This document shows positions 34,680-47,475 of a DNA stretch of 64,000 bases, in pieces. Within the stretch, counting starts at the first letter, position 1. Each line of letters opens with the position of its first letter. The position numbers and the translations under genes are program-made. The notes beneath the pieces were generated by a model. It saw only the letters and a list, made by a program, of their open reading frames with translations, was not told the origin of the DNA and did no database searches. Source of the DNA: Rhabditophanes sp. KR3021 (taxonomy: Eukaryota; Nematoda; Chromadorea; Rhabditida; Alloionematidae); contig CAUJLY010000004.1 of NCBI GenBank assembly GCA_963281155.1, forward strand, positions 2,790,001 through 2,854,000, written 5' to 3'.

Positions 34680-37600
34680 TATTTTAGGAACTGAAAACAA
34701 ATAAAAAGTTATTTAAATTAGTTGAATCGTTTTTATTTCGGAATATAAGTTGAGTGCAGTTAACAAAATGAAATAAGCTAGGATTGATGATGTGGGGAAC
34801 AGGGTTAATTAAGAAGAGAAAGCTTTGATTAGTCTTTTACAAAATGTAATGAGATTTAAATTGTTTGAGTATAAATGGACTTGAATGGGTCCAAATTATG
34901 ACCTAAATAATAAGTTGAATAAGTTGTAGAGGGCGAAGTCATATTTAGCCCTAAAAATATTGTTCACCCCAATTAGAAAGGACTTCAATGATAATGGGGA
35001 ACGGGCATTATGCAATGTACGACAGTTCTAGCTAAGTCAACACTGATGATTGCAAGTAATGAGGACTGTAAAAGAAGTGGAAGGAGTACTGAGAGGAAAT
35101 TGAAGACAAAGAGACGTGTATACATTCAAATAACATATCCAGCATTCAAGATTACGGATTGAATTTCAAGTTTGGCCGGAAGGTCGGTCATTTAGATTAT
35201 AAAATAGAATCATCGTTCGGTGGGAAAGGATATTGTATTAAAGAGAAATTTGGTATTAAGTAAAATATGGTATATGAAAGAAGTTACTTGTTATTAGGAG
35301 GACAATATCTTTATTGGAATCTGAAAACACTCTTGGGAGGGGTGACGCCAAATGAACATATGTTGAGTTTACACAGTCATTGTTCAAATTGACCAGTTTA
35401 GCAGTTTGTAAATGGTGCTTGAAACGTCAAGATGTAATTGTTATTAGGCAATGATAAAATGTGACTTTTAATTTTGACATTTAAAAAGCCAATTTACAAA
35501 AACATTTTAATAGGAACAAAATTTTAATGTCAACTAAATTATGAACTAAACTAAATATGAACAAAAAATATAAACAAAACTATAAATAAAGATTTAAATA
35601 TGAACAAAAGTTCCTATCTAGATAAAAAGCTTAAAATTTTGTTACATTTTGATATATTTTGTTAAATTCTTTTAAATTCTATTCTATTTTAAATCTTCCT
35701 AAAATTTGTTTAAATGATAAATTGACCTCATTTTTCTAAATGATGAAGGAATGTCAATAAAACTTTTAACTGTAGCTTAAAGTTATCAAGAAAGTTTAAA
35801 AAGCGTTTAAACTTCAAAAGGGGACATTAGTGCCTGAAGGGTTGAATTGTTTTTGACTTGATAGAATACCATGATAATAAAAAGAAGAACGGCGTAGATA
35901 TTTAGGGAGATTAATTTCATTTTAAAGAACTTTTTTATCTAATAAAGTTGATTTGGGAGGCACTAAATTGATAAAGAGAAGGTTTTTGAAATGTTTAATT
36001 GACGGAAGGAATTTATCTTGCGGGTTAATAAATATTCAACTAGTACAGCTTGGAAAAATTATTGTGGCCTAAGCTATTTACAATCAAAATATTCTCAAGG
36101 GACATTCACAAACTTCCACCAAAAAAGTAAAAAGATTGCGATGAATTGTTTTACCAAAATCTATTTTGGTACGTAAAGTAACCCCAAGACAAATAGCTTT
36201 ATAATGGGGGTAAAAAAGAAAGACAACTTGTGCATTTTGATTATTATCAGAATACATATTTGTTGCCGTGATGACTAACAGCAACTTTGACAAGGGGGAT
36301 ATACGAATTTGTAATATCAAAAGAGTGACTCTCTCTTTTTTCCTTTGAATATGTTAACCAAATATATATAATAGACATAATATACATACAATACACAATA
36401 TATAAATTCATACATGAAGAGTATTATTATATATTTTTGTGATTATTGTTATGTAAGGAGTGAAGTAAAAAGTTGGAAGAAGGCTCTTAATATATTTATT
36501 TTTAAATTAAGTTGTGCGCAAATTTTGTTACGCTATTTTGTTAGAAATTATGGTAAAGTGTTGTCGTGGATGATAGTTAATCAAAAATATTAAGGCTCAA
36601 AGTGGTGACTATGATAAGTACATCAAATTAAATGTAACAATACATTATCTTGAATGGTCTTAGAGACTTCAAGATTCCCTGTCACTAAATAATATTAAAG
36701 GACATTAAAAAGAGCTGATAACACTTTTTTGGTAGTGAGAGCGCAATTATTGTTTTATTATACTTATTTAACCCATAGAAAGCATTATTATTTATTATTA
36801 AGAAAGCAAACAAATAAATACTATAAATATTCAACTTAGATAAAATAAACACCATAAACATGAAGAAAGTGTTAATTGGGTAGTGCTGGTTGAAAGAGCT
36901 CATCAAAACAAATACACAAACACATAAAACAATTAGTATAATGAGTCAGCGGCATAATAAAATATGGTTTCATTAAGTCTTGACAATTATTCCAAGTGTA
37001 CAAATATGATGCTTTTGAGTATTTCTAGTAGTTTCTAGCATTCCCAGTTATTTATACCAATTTACAGCAATTTATAGCAATTTTAAAAGTGTTCTTATTA
37101 GGGAATAAAAGACATCTAACTAATTGGCAACTGATAATTAAATTTGGCAAATTTGTAGTTTCCTTAAAGGATTTTGCAAGTGTGGTAGTAAAAGTCTATT
37201 GTGTCATTTAAAATTAGTAAGCATTCTGCAAGCCTAGATCAAATAAATGCATTACATATACATAACATATTTTTTGCCTTCTGGACACTTGATAAAGCAC
37301 TTAGCAAAAGTAATGATATGAAAAAGATGTAACAGTGAGAGAAAATAAAGTTTGTGCTTGATTTAATCGGCCATGCCTTTTATAATTGGTGATATAAGGA
37401 AACTTTAAATAAGATCTTTACGAAGTACGGTTTGGTAGTGAGATAAAACTAAGGGACAGTTCGTGTCACTTGTCATACAACAGATTTAAAAGCCAAATTG
37501 GTTGAGCCATATTGGTTGTTGTGCAATCACGGAAATGGGTCTTCAAATCTATATGTGGTACTTATATTTATTTAAATGTGTTTCTAAATACAATCAAATG

Positions 37601-40600
37601 ATTCCTCCGTGAGATTAAAATGCGAAAGAGAGTTTAAATTTGATAATTTAAAACGAAGTTGGAACAAATTAATCCGATATCTCGCGCGGATATGAGCGTT
37701 TAAGCTTTCCTTACTATTTACCTTAATGTCAAGATGAATTTGTACAATAGAAATGTAAATGGTTGTAAAAACAAAGTCGGCCTTTTGATTATTATACTAG
37801 ACTTAAGTCTCATTGTCAGGACAAGTCTTACTTATTTATGAGTATGTGATATATGTGGTATAGAATGCAATCAGAGGAGTTGTTACATGAACGAATCAAA
37901 GAGGCCTTAGTGTGAGATCCCTTGAGCAGGGTGACTAAAGAGAGGACTTCAAGTTGATTTAGTTTGTATACTGTCTACAACTTACAACTTTATAAACTAA
38001 CACAAAATACAGTCGAGATAACTTAAATTAAGGATAACCATCAACATAAATACGTCACCTTTGCACTAACATGAATTTGTTCACAACATTTTGTTATCTA
38101 AAAAAGACAAAAGAAGACCCAAACCCAATAACAACACTTTTTAGAGGGAAATTTTATTACTAACAAAAACTGCGTAATAATTAAATAACTGAAGATTGAA
38201 TTTCTTAAAGTTACTCTACATACATTTAATTTCCATTCTATGTTTACCATAAAAAAGAGATCCACTGAAGTAAGTTAAAAAATTGTTTAGTTGGTTCAAA
38301 ATTAGAGACAGTAATGTAATTTGATATATCTATTACCACGGTGAAATAAGCAAACTGGCAAGTTGCATTTAGTATTTATATGGTAATTTGAAGAAATAAT
38401 ATAGAATGAAAATAAGCGCCCAACATTTGGAGACAACTCGATTTTAAACAAATACACACACATGAATCATTTAGATAAAAGAAATTGTATGCTGTGAGGT
38501 AAAATGTGAGGTAATGCACTAAATTATCTGCTCCATTTCGATATAAAAAGATGATTGTCCGATGATTACAGTGTCGTCTAATTATATCAACAATTAATGG
38601 CAGTTAATCTAAATTATCACATCCATTAACAATAATGGGCATTCATATACCGGAAAAGGGGGGTAATAATGAGTAGTCATCAAATTCTGCTTAGTACCTG
38701 CAATAAATTTTACCTCAAGTAATTACTACTAAATGCGTATGCAGATATTTAATTGAAGCTAATAATTAACGTCTTTACAAAAACGAATTCATTTTGAATA
38801 TATTTTGAATATATTTTTGAATTTATACGTAAATTTATTGTAAACAGAATTGTTATCCAGTCTTTTCACCATATTTGGGAATTAATTGTCACCTGGAATG
38901 ATACCATTGTCTTAAGCTTGCCTCAGGTGGCAGGGAGTAAATAAAAACAACGACAAAAAGGGCACACTATACGATATTATAAATACATATTTGTGAAAGG
39001 GTTGTTATATATAAAAATTTTATCCAAAGTACTTACCTTTCATTTTGTTCAAATATATACAAAAGTGATATTTTAAAATTAGTATCTCTTTTTTTAAATA
39101 AGTTCCAGAATATAAACAATATTAGACAAAATATATTATACCAAATAAAATGATGTATGTTGCAGGGAAAGTTGTGTATTTGAATTAGAGGAAATGCGAT
39201 ATTAAACGCTTACGGGAGCACTTCTTTTTCTGAAAAGTATACAAACCATTAGCCTTTGGCACATGTTTAATATGTAAGTTGGCGAATCAATGAAATTAAT
39301 ATAAAGACAGGCAGCATATATTCAGTTTCACAAGAACATGTGCTGCATTTTTTGCAAATAATGTTATATTTTAATGTTAATATAAATGATTTTGTTTGTT
39401 TTTAATGAAACTTACGGGATTAGTTGGAAGTGATGTTGTTTTGTTTGAGGAAATGACTTTAAATATAGCTAAAAATTAGGTCTCTATCCAGACCATGATA
39501 AAAGCGTTGCTTCTTTTTATCTTCTGTTGTTCTGTAATTATAGAAAAGGACATTAATAAAATTAGGTATAGAACGATATGTGAGTAAATGCATATTAAAG
39601 AATATTTACAAATTAGTGGCAAAAGTGATAAATATGTAAAATAAATTAACTACAAAAGAACATTAATAAAATTTAAAGATAAAAGTAGATAAATAGATTT
39701 AAGTCAAAATGCATAAATAAAGAAGTACTAAATACATATTCTGTATATTATTTATTGTTGTTACATATTTTTTGTTATTTATTGAAAATGAATTTTAAAT
39801 ATTTAAATGGGTAAAATTTGTAGTGATAACCATTTTGCAGTAGTAGCAAAATGGCCATACGGCAATTGGTGCAAGTTGTATGATTGATGGTGTGTAGTAG
39901 GTTTTAATATTTTCAATAGGCACAAGGCCTGTCGCCGACAATAAGGACATATGAAGAGTTGGTTGATTTGGATCCGTAGGCTTAATAGAAGATTTAAAGT
40001 GATATGCACGATTAAGACATATTATGTGCCTTAAAATAAAAGATATGTGACAACATTGTATTAAAGGATGATAATAAAATGATTTGATATTTTTTGATAA
40101 GTGAATGCACACATTTTATTCCTAATAAAAATATTTGTTAATAATAATCGTTCAACAAAATATTTATATTATAATAATATGATAAATTATATGATGTGCC
40201 GGTAACAACAATTCAAAAAAGAAGATGATGGAGAGCTTAATTTATATTTGTATATACTTCTCTACATTTTTACATTTCTATCTTTTAGTGTTATACGAAG
40301 AAAGAACAACGGATCGAATATAGAGATAGATAATCAGAACATGTCTTAAAAAAGTCTCTAGAGGGGTATGAATATATTAATTTGATAAAGGATCCAACTA
40401 ATCCAACAGCCCACACCAAATTTTGTATCTGCCAAGTAAGGAAAATGTTAAATATTTAATTAAAGTATAACATTGGTATTGAACAATTCGTATATTCATA
40501 ATAAATATGTAAATTGGTAGTGAGAGTAGTAGTCTATGAAGGAGGGTATTTTTAGAAAAATTATTATCAAATAACCATAAAATGATGAGAACAAAAATAA

Positions 40601-43395
40601 TGAAAACAAAATGATCACAAGAAAAGGGAGGAGAACAAGTTTACTAGACCTACCCAAAAATTGTTAGTGTTAAGAAGCCTAAAAAAGCGTTTTATCGTTA
40701 AAGCATGAGTGAATCGTCTCCATCAATTATCATTACTCAAATTATTAGCTAAGTCTTTGTTTGATTTTAATATCTAAAACATGTGCAAATGACAGATCTA
40801 TAAACGGAAAGAGGTCCGAGTAAAAAAGTTAATGAGTACATTTACGAAGTTGGAAATAATAAGATTAGTGTCATGTTTAATTATGAAAGTATCAGTGATG
40901 CATAATAGACAATAATAGATCTTTAATGATTGTAATGCTTAGAATATGTAGCTGTTGGACAATTGCGTAAAGTAAAGTGTGACTAGTACCGGAAAAGTTG
41001 GTATAAATAAATATATGTGTTTATGCTTATCAAGCCAAACTTGTCTTCAATTAAACTTTTTACCCAAGTGTCCTATTATCAAAAATAAATAGTTGTGTGA
41101 GATTGTAATATTTGCAAATATACACCACAAATCTATAGGGAACGAAAATAAGAAACAATATTTGACAGCTAAAATGAACGCTTGTCAAAATTATCTTAAT
41201 ATAAATGATGAATGGGAGAGTTTACTTTAAATGTAAAGATAATAACAAATTCAGCCCTAAAAACACATCTATTGCCATTAGAAATATTTGCACAACTAAT
41301 TTAATATAAAAATAAACAGATTTATCTAAAGATAGAAAAATGTGTAACAAAAAAGTGGTATTCAAAAATTGTAAGAAATAATGCGTAGGCTAATTAACAA
41401 TCAGATAAGGACCAAACTCTTATAAATTAACATTACCCACTTCCTTTACATTAAACACATATGTTAACAAGCCTCTTTAATTAAGAATGTTTATGATTTT
41501 TACACGATAAAAAGTATGCAATGGTGAATTTGGTGGGTTTGAAAGTCTATTTTTATCATTCACAATTATTCAAAATCACATATCTAAAAAATCATAACAC
41601 TAATCATAGCACTCTTTATAACAAAGCTCCATAATTTTAAGCCTAAGAAGACAGTGATCATAATTTAAGAAGCTTATCAGACAAGGTTTCTAAAATATGA
41701 GTATTCTGCAATTACCCTGATTGGCTTTTTGGTTGAAATGTAGCAAAACATGTTTATCCAAATGTTTTGTTTTTTTGAGATAAATGATAAAATGTAATCT
41801 AATGTGTACGATAATGTGTATGATAATATGTATGCAAGTTAGGTGATGGTAGAAGTAAATGATTAAAATTTGACTTTTTAAAACAAACTAGATGGTGCTT
41901 ATGACAAGATGATTTTGTGTAAGGAAACGTCCGAGAATGACGCTAGTCAATTGTTTTATATTATTTTATTTAAGCAAAGCTGATTATTTTTAAGCTTATA
42001 CATTCTATCATCTACCTAAAAAATGTTAATTTCATAAAACGCATTTAGTTCTATTATTGATATACCTGCAATTATATACAATACTGAGCTGTTTCATTTT
42101 AAATACAAATTATGTGCTCAAAAAGTAACGGAAAGAAATTTTACATAATGGAATATTTCTCATTTTTCGTGACCTTAAAATGTCTGTGCAATGATTTTTG
42201 TTTCAAATTGATATGCGCCATCTCAAATTTAAAAAATGATGTAAACAGTTGTTTTCATGTCCATCTTATGATACTTTAAGATATTTAATTATATTCAAGC
42301 AGCTTATTCACATATTAGTCGCATTTATAATGATTGTAACGAATATGTTGTAATTGATGTCATTGAAAATGAATTGTTGTGGTGTTTCTCTTTTAAAGAT
42401 GAATCTTTGTTAAATGTCTATGAGTTTGTACTCGTGTAAGGTTATCAACTTTTGAGATGAACAAAAAAATGAACACTGTAAACAAGCATTTAAAAAATCA
42501 TAAAAAGAATAATTTATTTAAGACAAAAGAAATACAATTAAAAATAATGGGATAAAAAATGAAGAACAGACAAAATAGTAAATTTTATTTAGACAAAAGG
42601 AAAATAATTGGCCAACAGTATATTTATTTACATTAATTTACGAAATGAATGCAATTAAATATATAAAATATCAATAAATAATTAGTCATCTTTACTTGAC
42701 TTTTCTTTCTCCCTTATATTCTTAAATTCTTCGAACTGTGTTACATTCTTAAAGAATGCTCAAAATGTATCAGTACATTGAGGATGAGGAAGTACGACAG
42801 TTGTATTTTATATTAATTATGTTTACGTGTATATATTAAAGTGTTTTATATGTTCTTTACATCAATTTATGCGAATTCTATCAATTTATATGAAATTTTG
42901 TCAAAATTGTCAAATATTTTGAGATATACCAATTAACATTTTACGTCACAAACGACGTTGGATTTCTAATTTCAAAAATAAATACCCTTTAGCAGATAAA
43001 AATATCTAATTATTTTTGGGAATATTAATTCATTTTTGTCTAAAGCAACGGCTTGGAATATAAAAATTTAGCAATTATTAATAAGTACCAATTAATGTGA
43101 ATGTACTTATGTGAATGCACAAAGCACGTCATAAAACAAAGGTGTCAGCAATAAAAGAAATTGAAGAAACGCTCTTTCAATTTACCTCAAAAAACTAAGT
43201 ACGAAAACCATTATATATTCATGAAGTAACAAAAGTATTTTAGATTTCTAAATTATAGGCTTCTAAATTGTCAAGCTTAACCTTTTTGATACTCTTAATA
43301 TTGTGTAAATTGGTGTGTGTATTGATGTATAGTCTTTTATAATAATAAGTTAAAAGTGCAACATATTAGTATATTTTTTATCTTTGTAATTGCAG
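34680..43395. other. Gene-poor region of about 8.7 kb
   Basis: Very AT-rich. A few short ORFs (for example 36084-36320, 36685-36906 and 39795-40112, all minus) lack splice context, family similarity or balanced composition. No RNA gene, long repeat or transposon was recognised. It may hold regulatory DNA or large introns or 5' exons of a flanking gene. Confidence 0.5.
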
Positions 43396-43545
43396 ATACT
43401 GAGAACAATCTCTTAGAAACTTTGCCAGTACATAAACTTTGTTATCGCACAATGCCAGCTCAGTCTATAGAATTGTGGAAACCCGAAATATGGGTGAATT
43501 ATTGTGATAAAACAACCGAATCTATTTATTCATCAAATAAAGCAG
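43396..43545 (+). CDS. Orphan exon of an unidentified gene
   Basis: A 150-bp stretch bounded by TTGCAG and by GCAG|GTACG. It is open in one frame and both ends are phase 1. The peptide includes LLETLPVHKLCYRTMPAQSI and WKPEIWVNYCDKTTESIYSS, with a normal protein composition. No partner exon was found nearby and the family is not recognised. Confidence 0.4.
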
Positions 43546-43734
43546 GTACGTTTTTATCTTTTTGTAAATACTGCATTCTATTTTTAACACTGTTTTGTAT
43601 TATCAATTTCATTATACATCACTCACTAAACATCTCATAACACTTTTATTGTATACATATATGTTGTATTAGTACAATTTAAGTGATAACAAACATAGGT
43701 GATTCATTTTGGTTACTAGAGTGATACGCGGGTA

Positions 43735-44644
43735 TCAATTAACAAAGCAGACGTGAATGCCATCCCCACTGTTTAAGAGCATACTCTCACATTTTGGATC
43801 TTGAAATACAACTTCATTGAGAGCTTTGATTGCAGAGGTGCTTTCATCATTTGCAAGAGGGTCAATTACACTTCCGTCTAAATGATAAATTTATAAAAAA
43901 ATATTAGTATTAATTCTTACCCCAAAGAGCATTATCATAGATAATGACGCCACCGGATCTGATAAGCTTCATACAACGGTGATGGTAGTTAATATAGTTA
44001 ACTTTATCGGCATCAACAAATGCGAAGTCATAAGTACCACTTTCACCATTTTCAATAAGACGATCTAATCCATCTAAGGCCGATCCTTTTACAAAATCTA
44101 TTTTTTCAACAATTTCATGGGCCTTCTTTAAATGTGGAATTCCAATTTGTTCTAAGGCATCATGCGATATATCAAATGAAGTAACTTTGCCATCGCCTGG
44201 AAGAGCTGTTGCCCAAGATGCGGCAGAAGCCCCAGTAAAGGTGCCTATAATAAATAAGGGATATAAAAATAGTTGTTTTTACATTTTTATTACCAATATC
44301 AAGACATTTCTTTGCTTTTATAAGCTTGATGAAATTCTTTCCGCATTGCAAGACCTCTGGAGCACCTAAAATAGAAATGTTATGTACACAATATTTTAAA
44401 TTGCTATTTCATTTTAAATGGCTTGTATCACCATCTGCTATTAAATTAATTGCTACCTACCAAGCATATTTGCTTTTTGATGGTAAGCAAGGGTATCATG
44501 AGCAATATTCTGCTCCAGTTCCGTAAGTTTGGCTGTAAGTCCAGCACAATATTTAGCAATTGGATCTGCGAATTCAGAATAGCTCTTGGCTACAGCGACA
44601 GTTACTGTATTTTCATTAGGCTTGCCTGCAGGAATAAGTGGCAT
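43735..44644 (-). CDS. Caffeoyl-CoA/catechol O-methyltransferase family protein, copy 2
   Basis: Full-length, 240 residues. Exons 44461..44644, 44294..44365, 43921..44244 and 43735..43877 (complement). Class I SAM-dependent methyltransferase of the CCoAOMT family. Motif I is CLDIGTFTGASAASWATALP; FDISHDALEQIGIPHLKKAH follows; the metal-site motif YDFAFVDADKVNYINYHHRC and GGVIIYDNALWDGSVIDP are as in the family. Ends with DGIHVCFVN. Introns 1 and 2 stand at the same codon positions as in copy 1 at the left edge, so the two are paralogues by duplication. Substrate not predictable. Confidence 0.95.
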
Positions 44645-47475
44645 TTTCTAAAATTATTACTAATTTAATATGGGCATTTATTACAGAAAATATAAGATAT
44701 CTGGAATCCAATTTAAAGTGCGTCTATGGAATACTTGAAATAATATTTCAGCGCTTATTTATACTAAATTGTTGTGTCCATTGTGTGATAATGAAAAATT
44801 GTAATCAGTAAAAAATGTGATTACTCGCAAGTTGGTTGATAATGTTCCAAAGATCGCGATCGTTCATGATCTTATGAAAAGTACCTTAAACATCAGCATC
44901 GTAGACAAATTAATACCAGTATCTTTATTTTGTGTAATTGAATACTAAATCTTATTTGATTCAATCTTTTTGACGACCACATGTCGCACACAAACTTTTG
45001 TTTCCCCATAATCAACTCGACCGAGTTCGAAACACTACGTCTACGTTTCTCTATAAGTAGACATAGCTAAAGAATCTCGGATATTAACGAATGGAGTATT
45101 CTTTAATAATACTCGTGTATTATTAATTGCTAGCTCCATTTACATCCTTTTTATGAACTAGCTACGCATTTGTATTGCCTACATCTTTTTAAAATAAATT
45201 TCCAATGATCTAAAGCATTCTTAAAAATAGCTATATGAAATGATTACTTCCTTTTTTAAAATTATTATTTACTTCCTTCTTTAAAATCGAGTATTTACTT
45301 ATTTCTATTTAAAGTATCTTTTACATGTAGTCATTTAGATTTTAAATAATAACAATTTATTTGCAATCATCTACCGATTTTTGATTGTTTATTTTAAATT
45401 TACATTATGCGTTTAGTAAGTACATTTATTATGCAGATATTACATTATATAATCCTGTAGCGCTGGTTGTTTATTGAATCATTCATGCCTGCCGATTGTG
45501 TTTAATAAATATTTTGCCAAATCATACCTGTTCTTTCAATTTGGATGAGTTTTATTGATCGCATAATTAGTATCTCTAATATCATTGTGAGACATGCCCA
45601 ATACTTAGTCATACCCCGCACTTTTTATTGTGAAAGCCAACTTTACGTAATCTCTTGCCCACATTGAAATATAAACTGTTCACCGTATCAATGTATGTCA
45701 TTTTAAGACATTTTACTGTTGTTTTCCTACTTCCTATTTCATTTTTTATATATTCAAATATTTTTCTTTTACTTTTTGATACATATTATGTTACTGTCTT
45801 TTATTCACACCACCAATCATAAGATTATTTACTTTACTTCTGTTCGTATCAGTCTGGTCCACATTCTAGATATATTCTAAATATATGCGTATTTATGATG
45901 TGTATTTATCTGTATTATGTATAATAGTATTGATTCCAATCTTTAACCCAAAAACATGGCTATAAATGCAACTAAAAAATGAACTTTTATCACTAATAGT
46001 TAGTTCCTTAATTAATCATTGATAAAATAGTTGGTAACACCTTTGCGTGATAAGAAAATGTATATTATCGGTCATAATACAAAATAGTACCTCAAACAAC
46101 TTTTTATTCGTACAAATATACGTATGTCTTCTACCAAATTTTGTATTTAAAATGTACAAAAAAATACTGTTTGAAGATACTTCTGTTATATATAATTGAT
46201 ATCATTTTTATAATAATTGATATGAAATGTGTTATCAAATCGAATGAATTATATCGTTCTGCATTGGTAACCGCTCTCATTCTCCTTCTGATCAGAGGGA
46301 GCGGTGGCAGACGGCGCGTTGTTCATATCGTCTTTTAACTATACCACAGCCACATTGTTGAGTGCTTCGTATTCATTCATCGTGCATCTCCATACTATAC
46401 TCTATGTGGTGGTTCTTTTAGTAAGACAGCTAAGCCTTCGTTTCAAAGTTACTTTCTACTATTAAAGTACATTTTTAGATACCAAGACTTTTACTTTTCG
46501 AATACCCAATTTTCTTTCAAGCTAAAAAATTCACCAAAGATTCCACGTTCTTAATATTAAATTTATACTTCTTTGGAAGCACAAACTCCTTATGTAAGCA
46601 TTTAAAAATATACATATTTAAATGTACAAAAACATACATATTTAAATGTACAAAATATACATATTTAAATGTACAAAATATACATATTTAAGTGTATAAA
46701 AATTATATCAAGAAGTGTTAATAAATCAAGCCTAATTTGAATATAAAAAGATATAATTTATCCTAACAGCTATATTTCCCTATCTTCATTTTCTTAAATG
46801 AAGAATTAGACTTATCCTATGTGTTGTTATTGAATTTTTGACCTCGGAGTATTTCTTTAAGCAATGCTGTCCTTACTAATTAGCCAAAACTTTTATATAA
46901 TATTGAAATGTTTCTGAAGAATGTTTTATATTGTAGTTTTTGTCGTGAATCTCTTATATGGTAATTTTTGATTCATGTCTTGTCACTTGACAATATTTTA
47001 GTGCTAGATTAATGTACGTGATAATCTGCTTCCTAGTTGCTTCAAATGACGCCAAATGTTATTAAAGATTAAACACCATAATTCGTTTGTTTTTAGTTTT
47101 TTAGTATATTATTACGCGTGATTCTATGAAATGTTTCATCAACTATTTTCGAACCCTTAAATTTGTGAAATTTGAATTATTTTATTCTAATACTATTCCA
47201 ATCTGTGTTTTATTATTTGACAAACCAAAAATTATTCTTAATTATGTCCAAATAATGGAAGTTCCTCTCTATATCTCTATTTAAATGCTTGTTCGCTATG
47301 CATTGACTGCGTCTACTACTACCAAGTCTCTTTCAAATCGAATACTACACCCGTGTATGTATTCACCATTTGTTAGAAATGTCTTATGCCGATATGTTTT
47401 GGGGAAAGACGCCGATTTCCCTTGTCATACTTAATATTCTATTCTCTCTTTTTAGAATATTTCTCGATAAGCGAA
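44645..47475. other. Intergenic region with a 23-bp tandem repeat
   Basis: 2.8 kb of AT-rich DNA before casein kinase 1 alpha. It contains the repeat at 46611-46701. A short GC-richer patch lies near 46270-46320. No gene was supported. Confidence 0.5.
46611..46701. repeat. Four-copy 23-bp AT-rich tandem repeat
   Basis: Units start at 46611, 46635, 46658 and 46681 with TACATATTTAAATGTACAAA; the last is diverged. Confidence 0.85.

Noticed and set aside
39795..40112. 105-codon ORF (-) with DPNQPTLHMSLLSATGLVPI
   Set aside because: No homologue recognised, no introns or signals, surrounded by non-coding DNA; could not be told from chance.
46270..46325. GC-richer patch in AT-rich intergenic DNA
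   Set aside because: Too short and without structure or motif that I could interpret.
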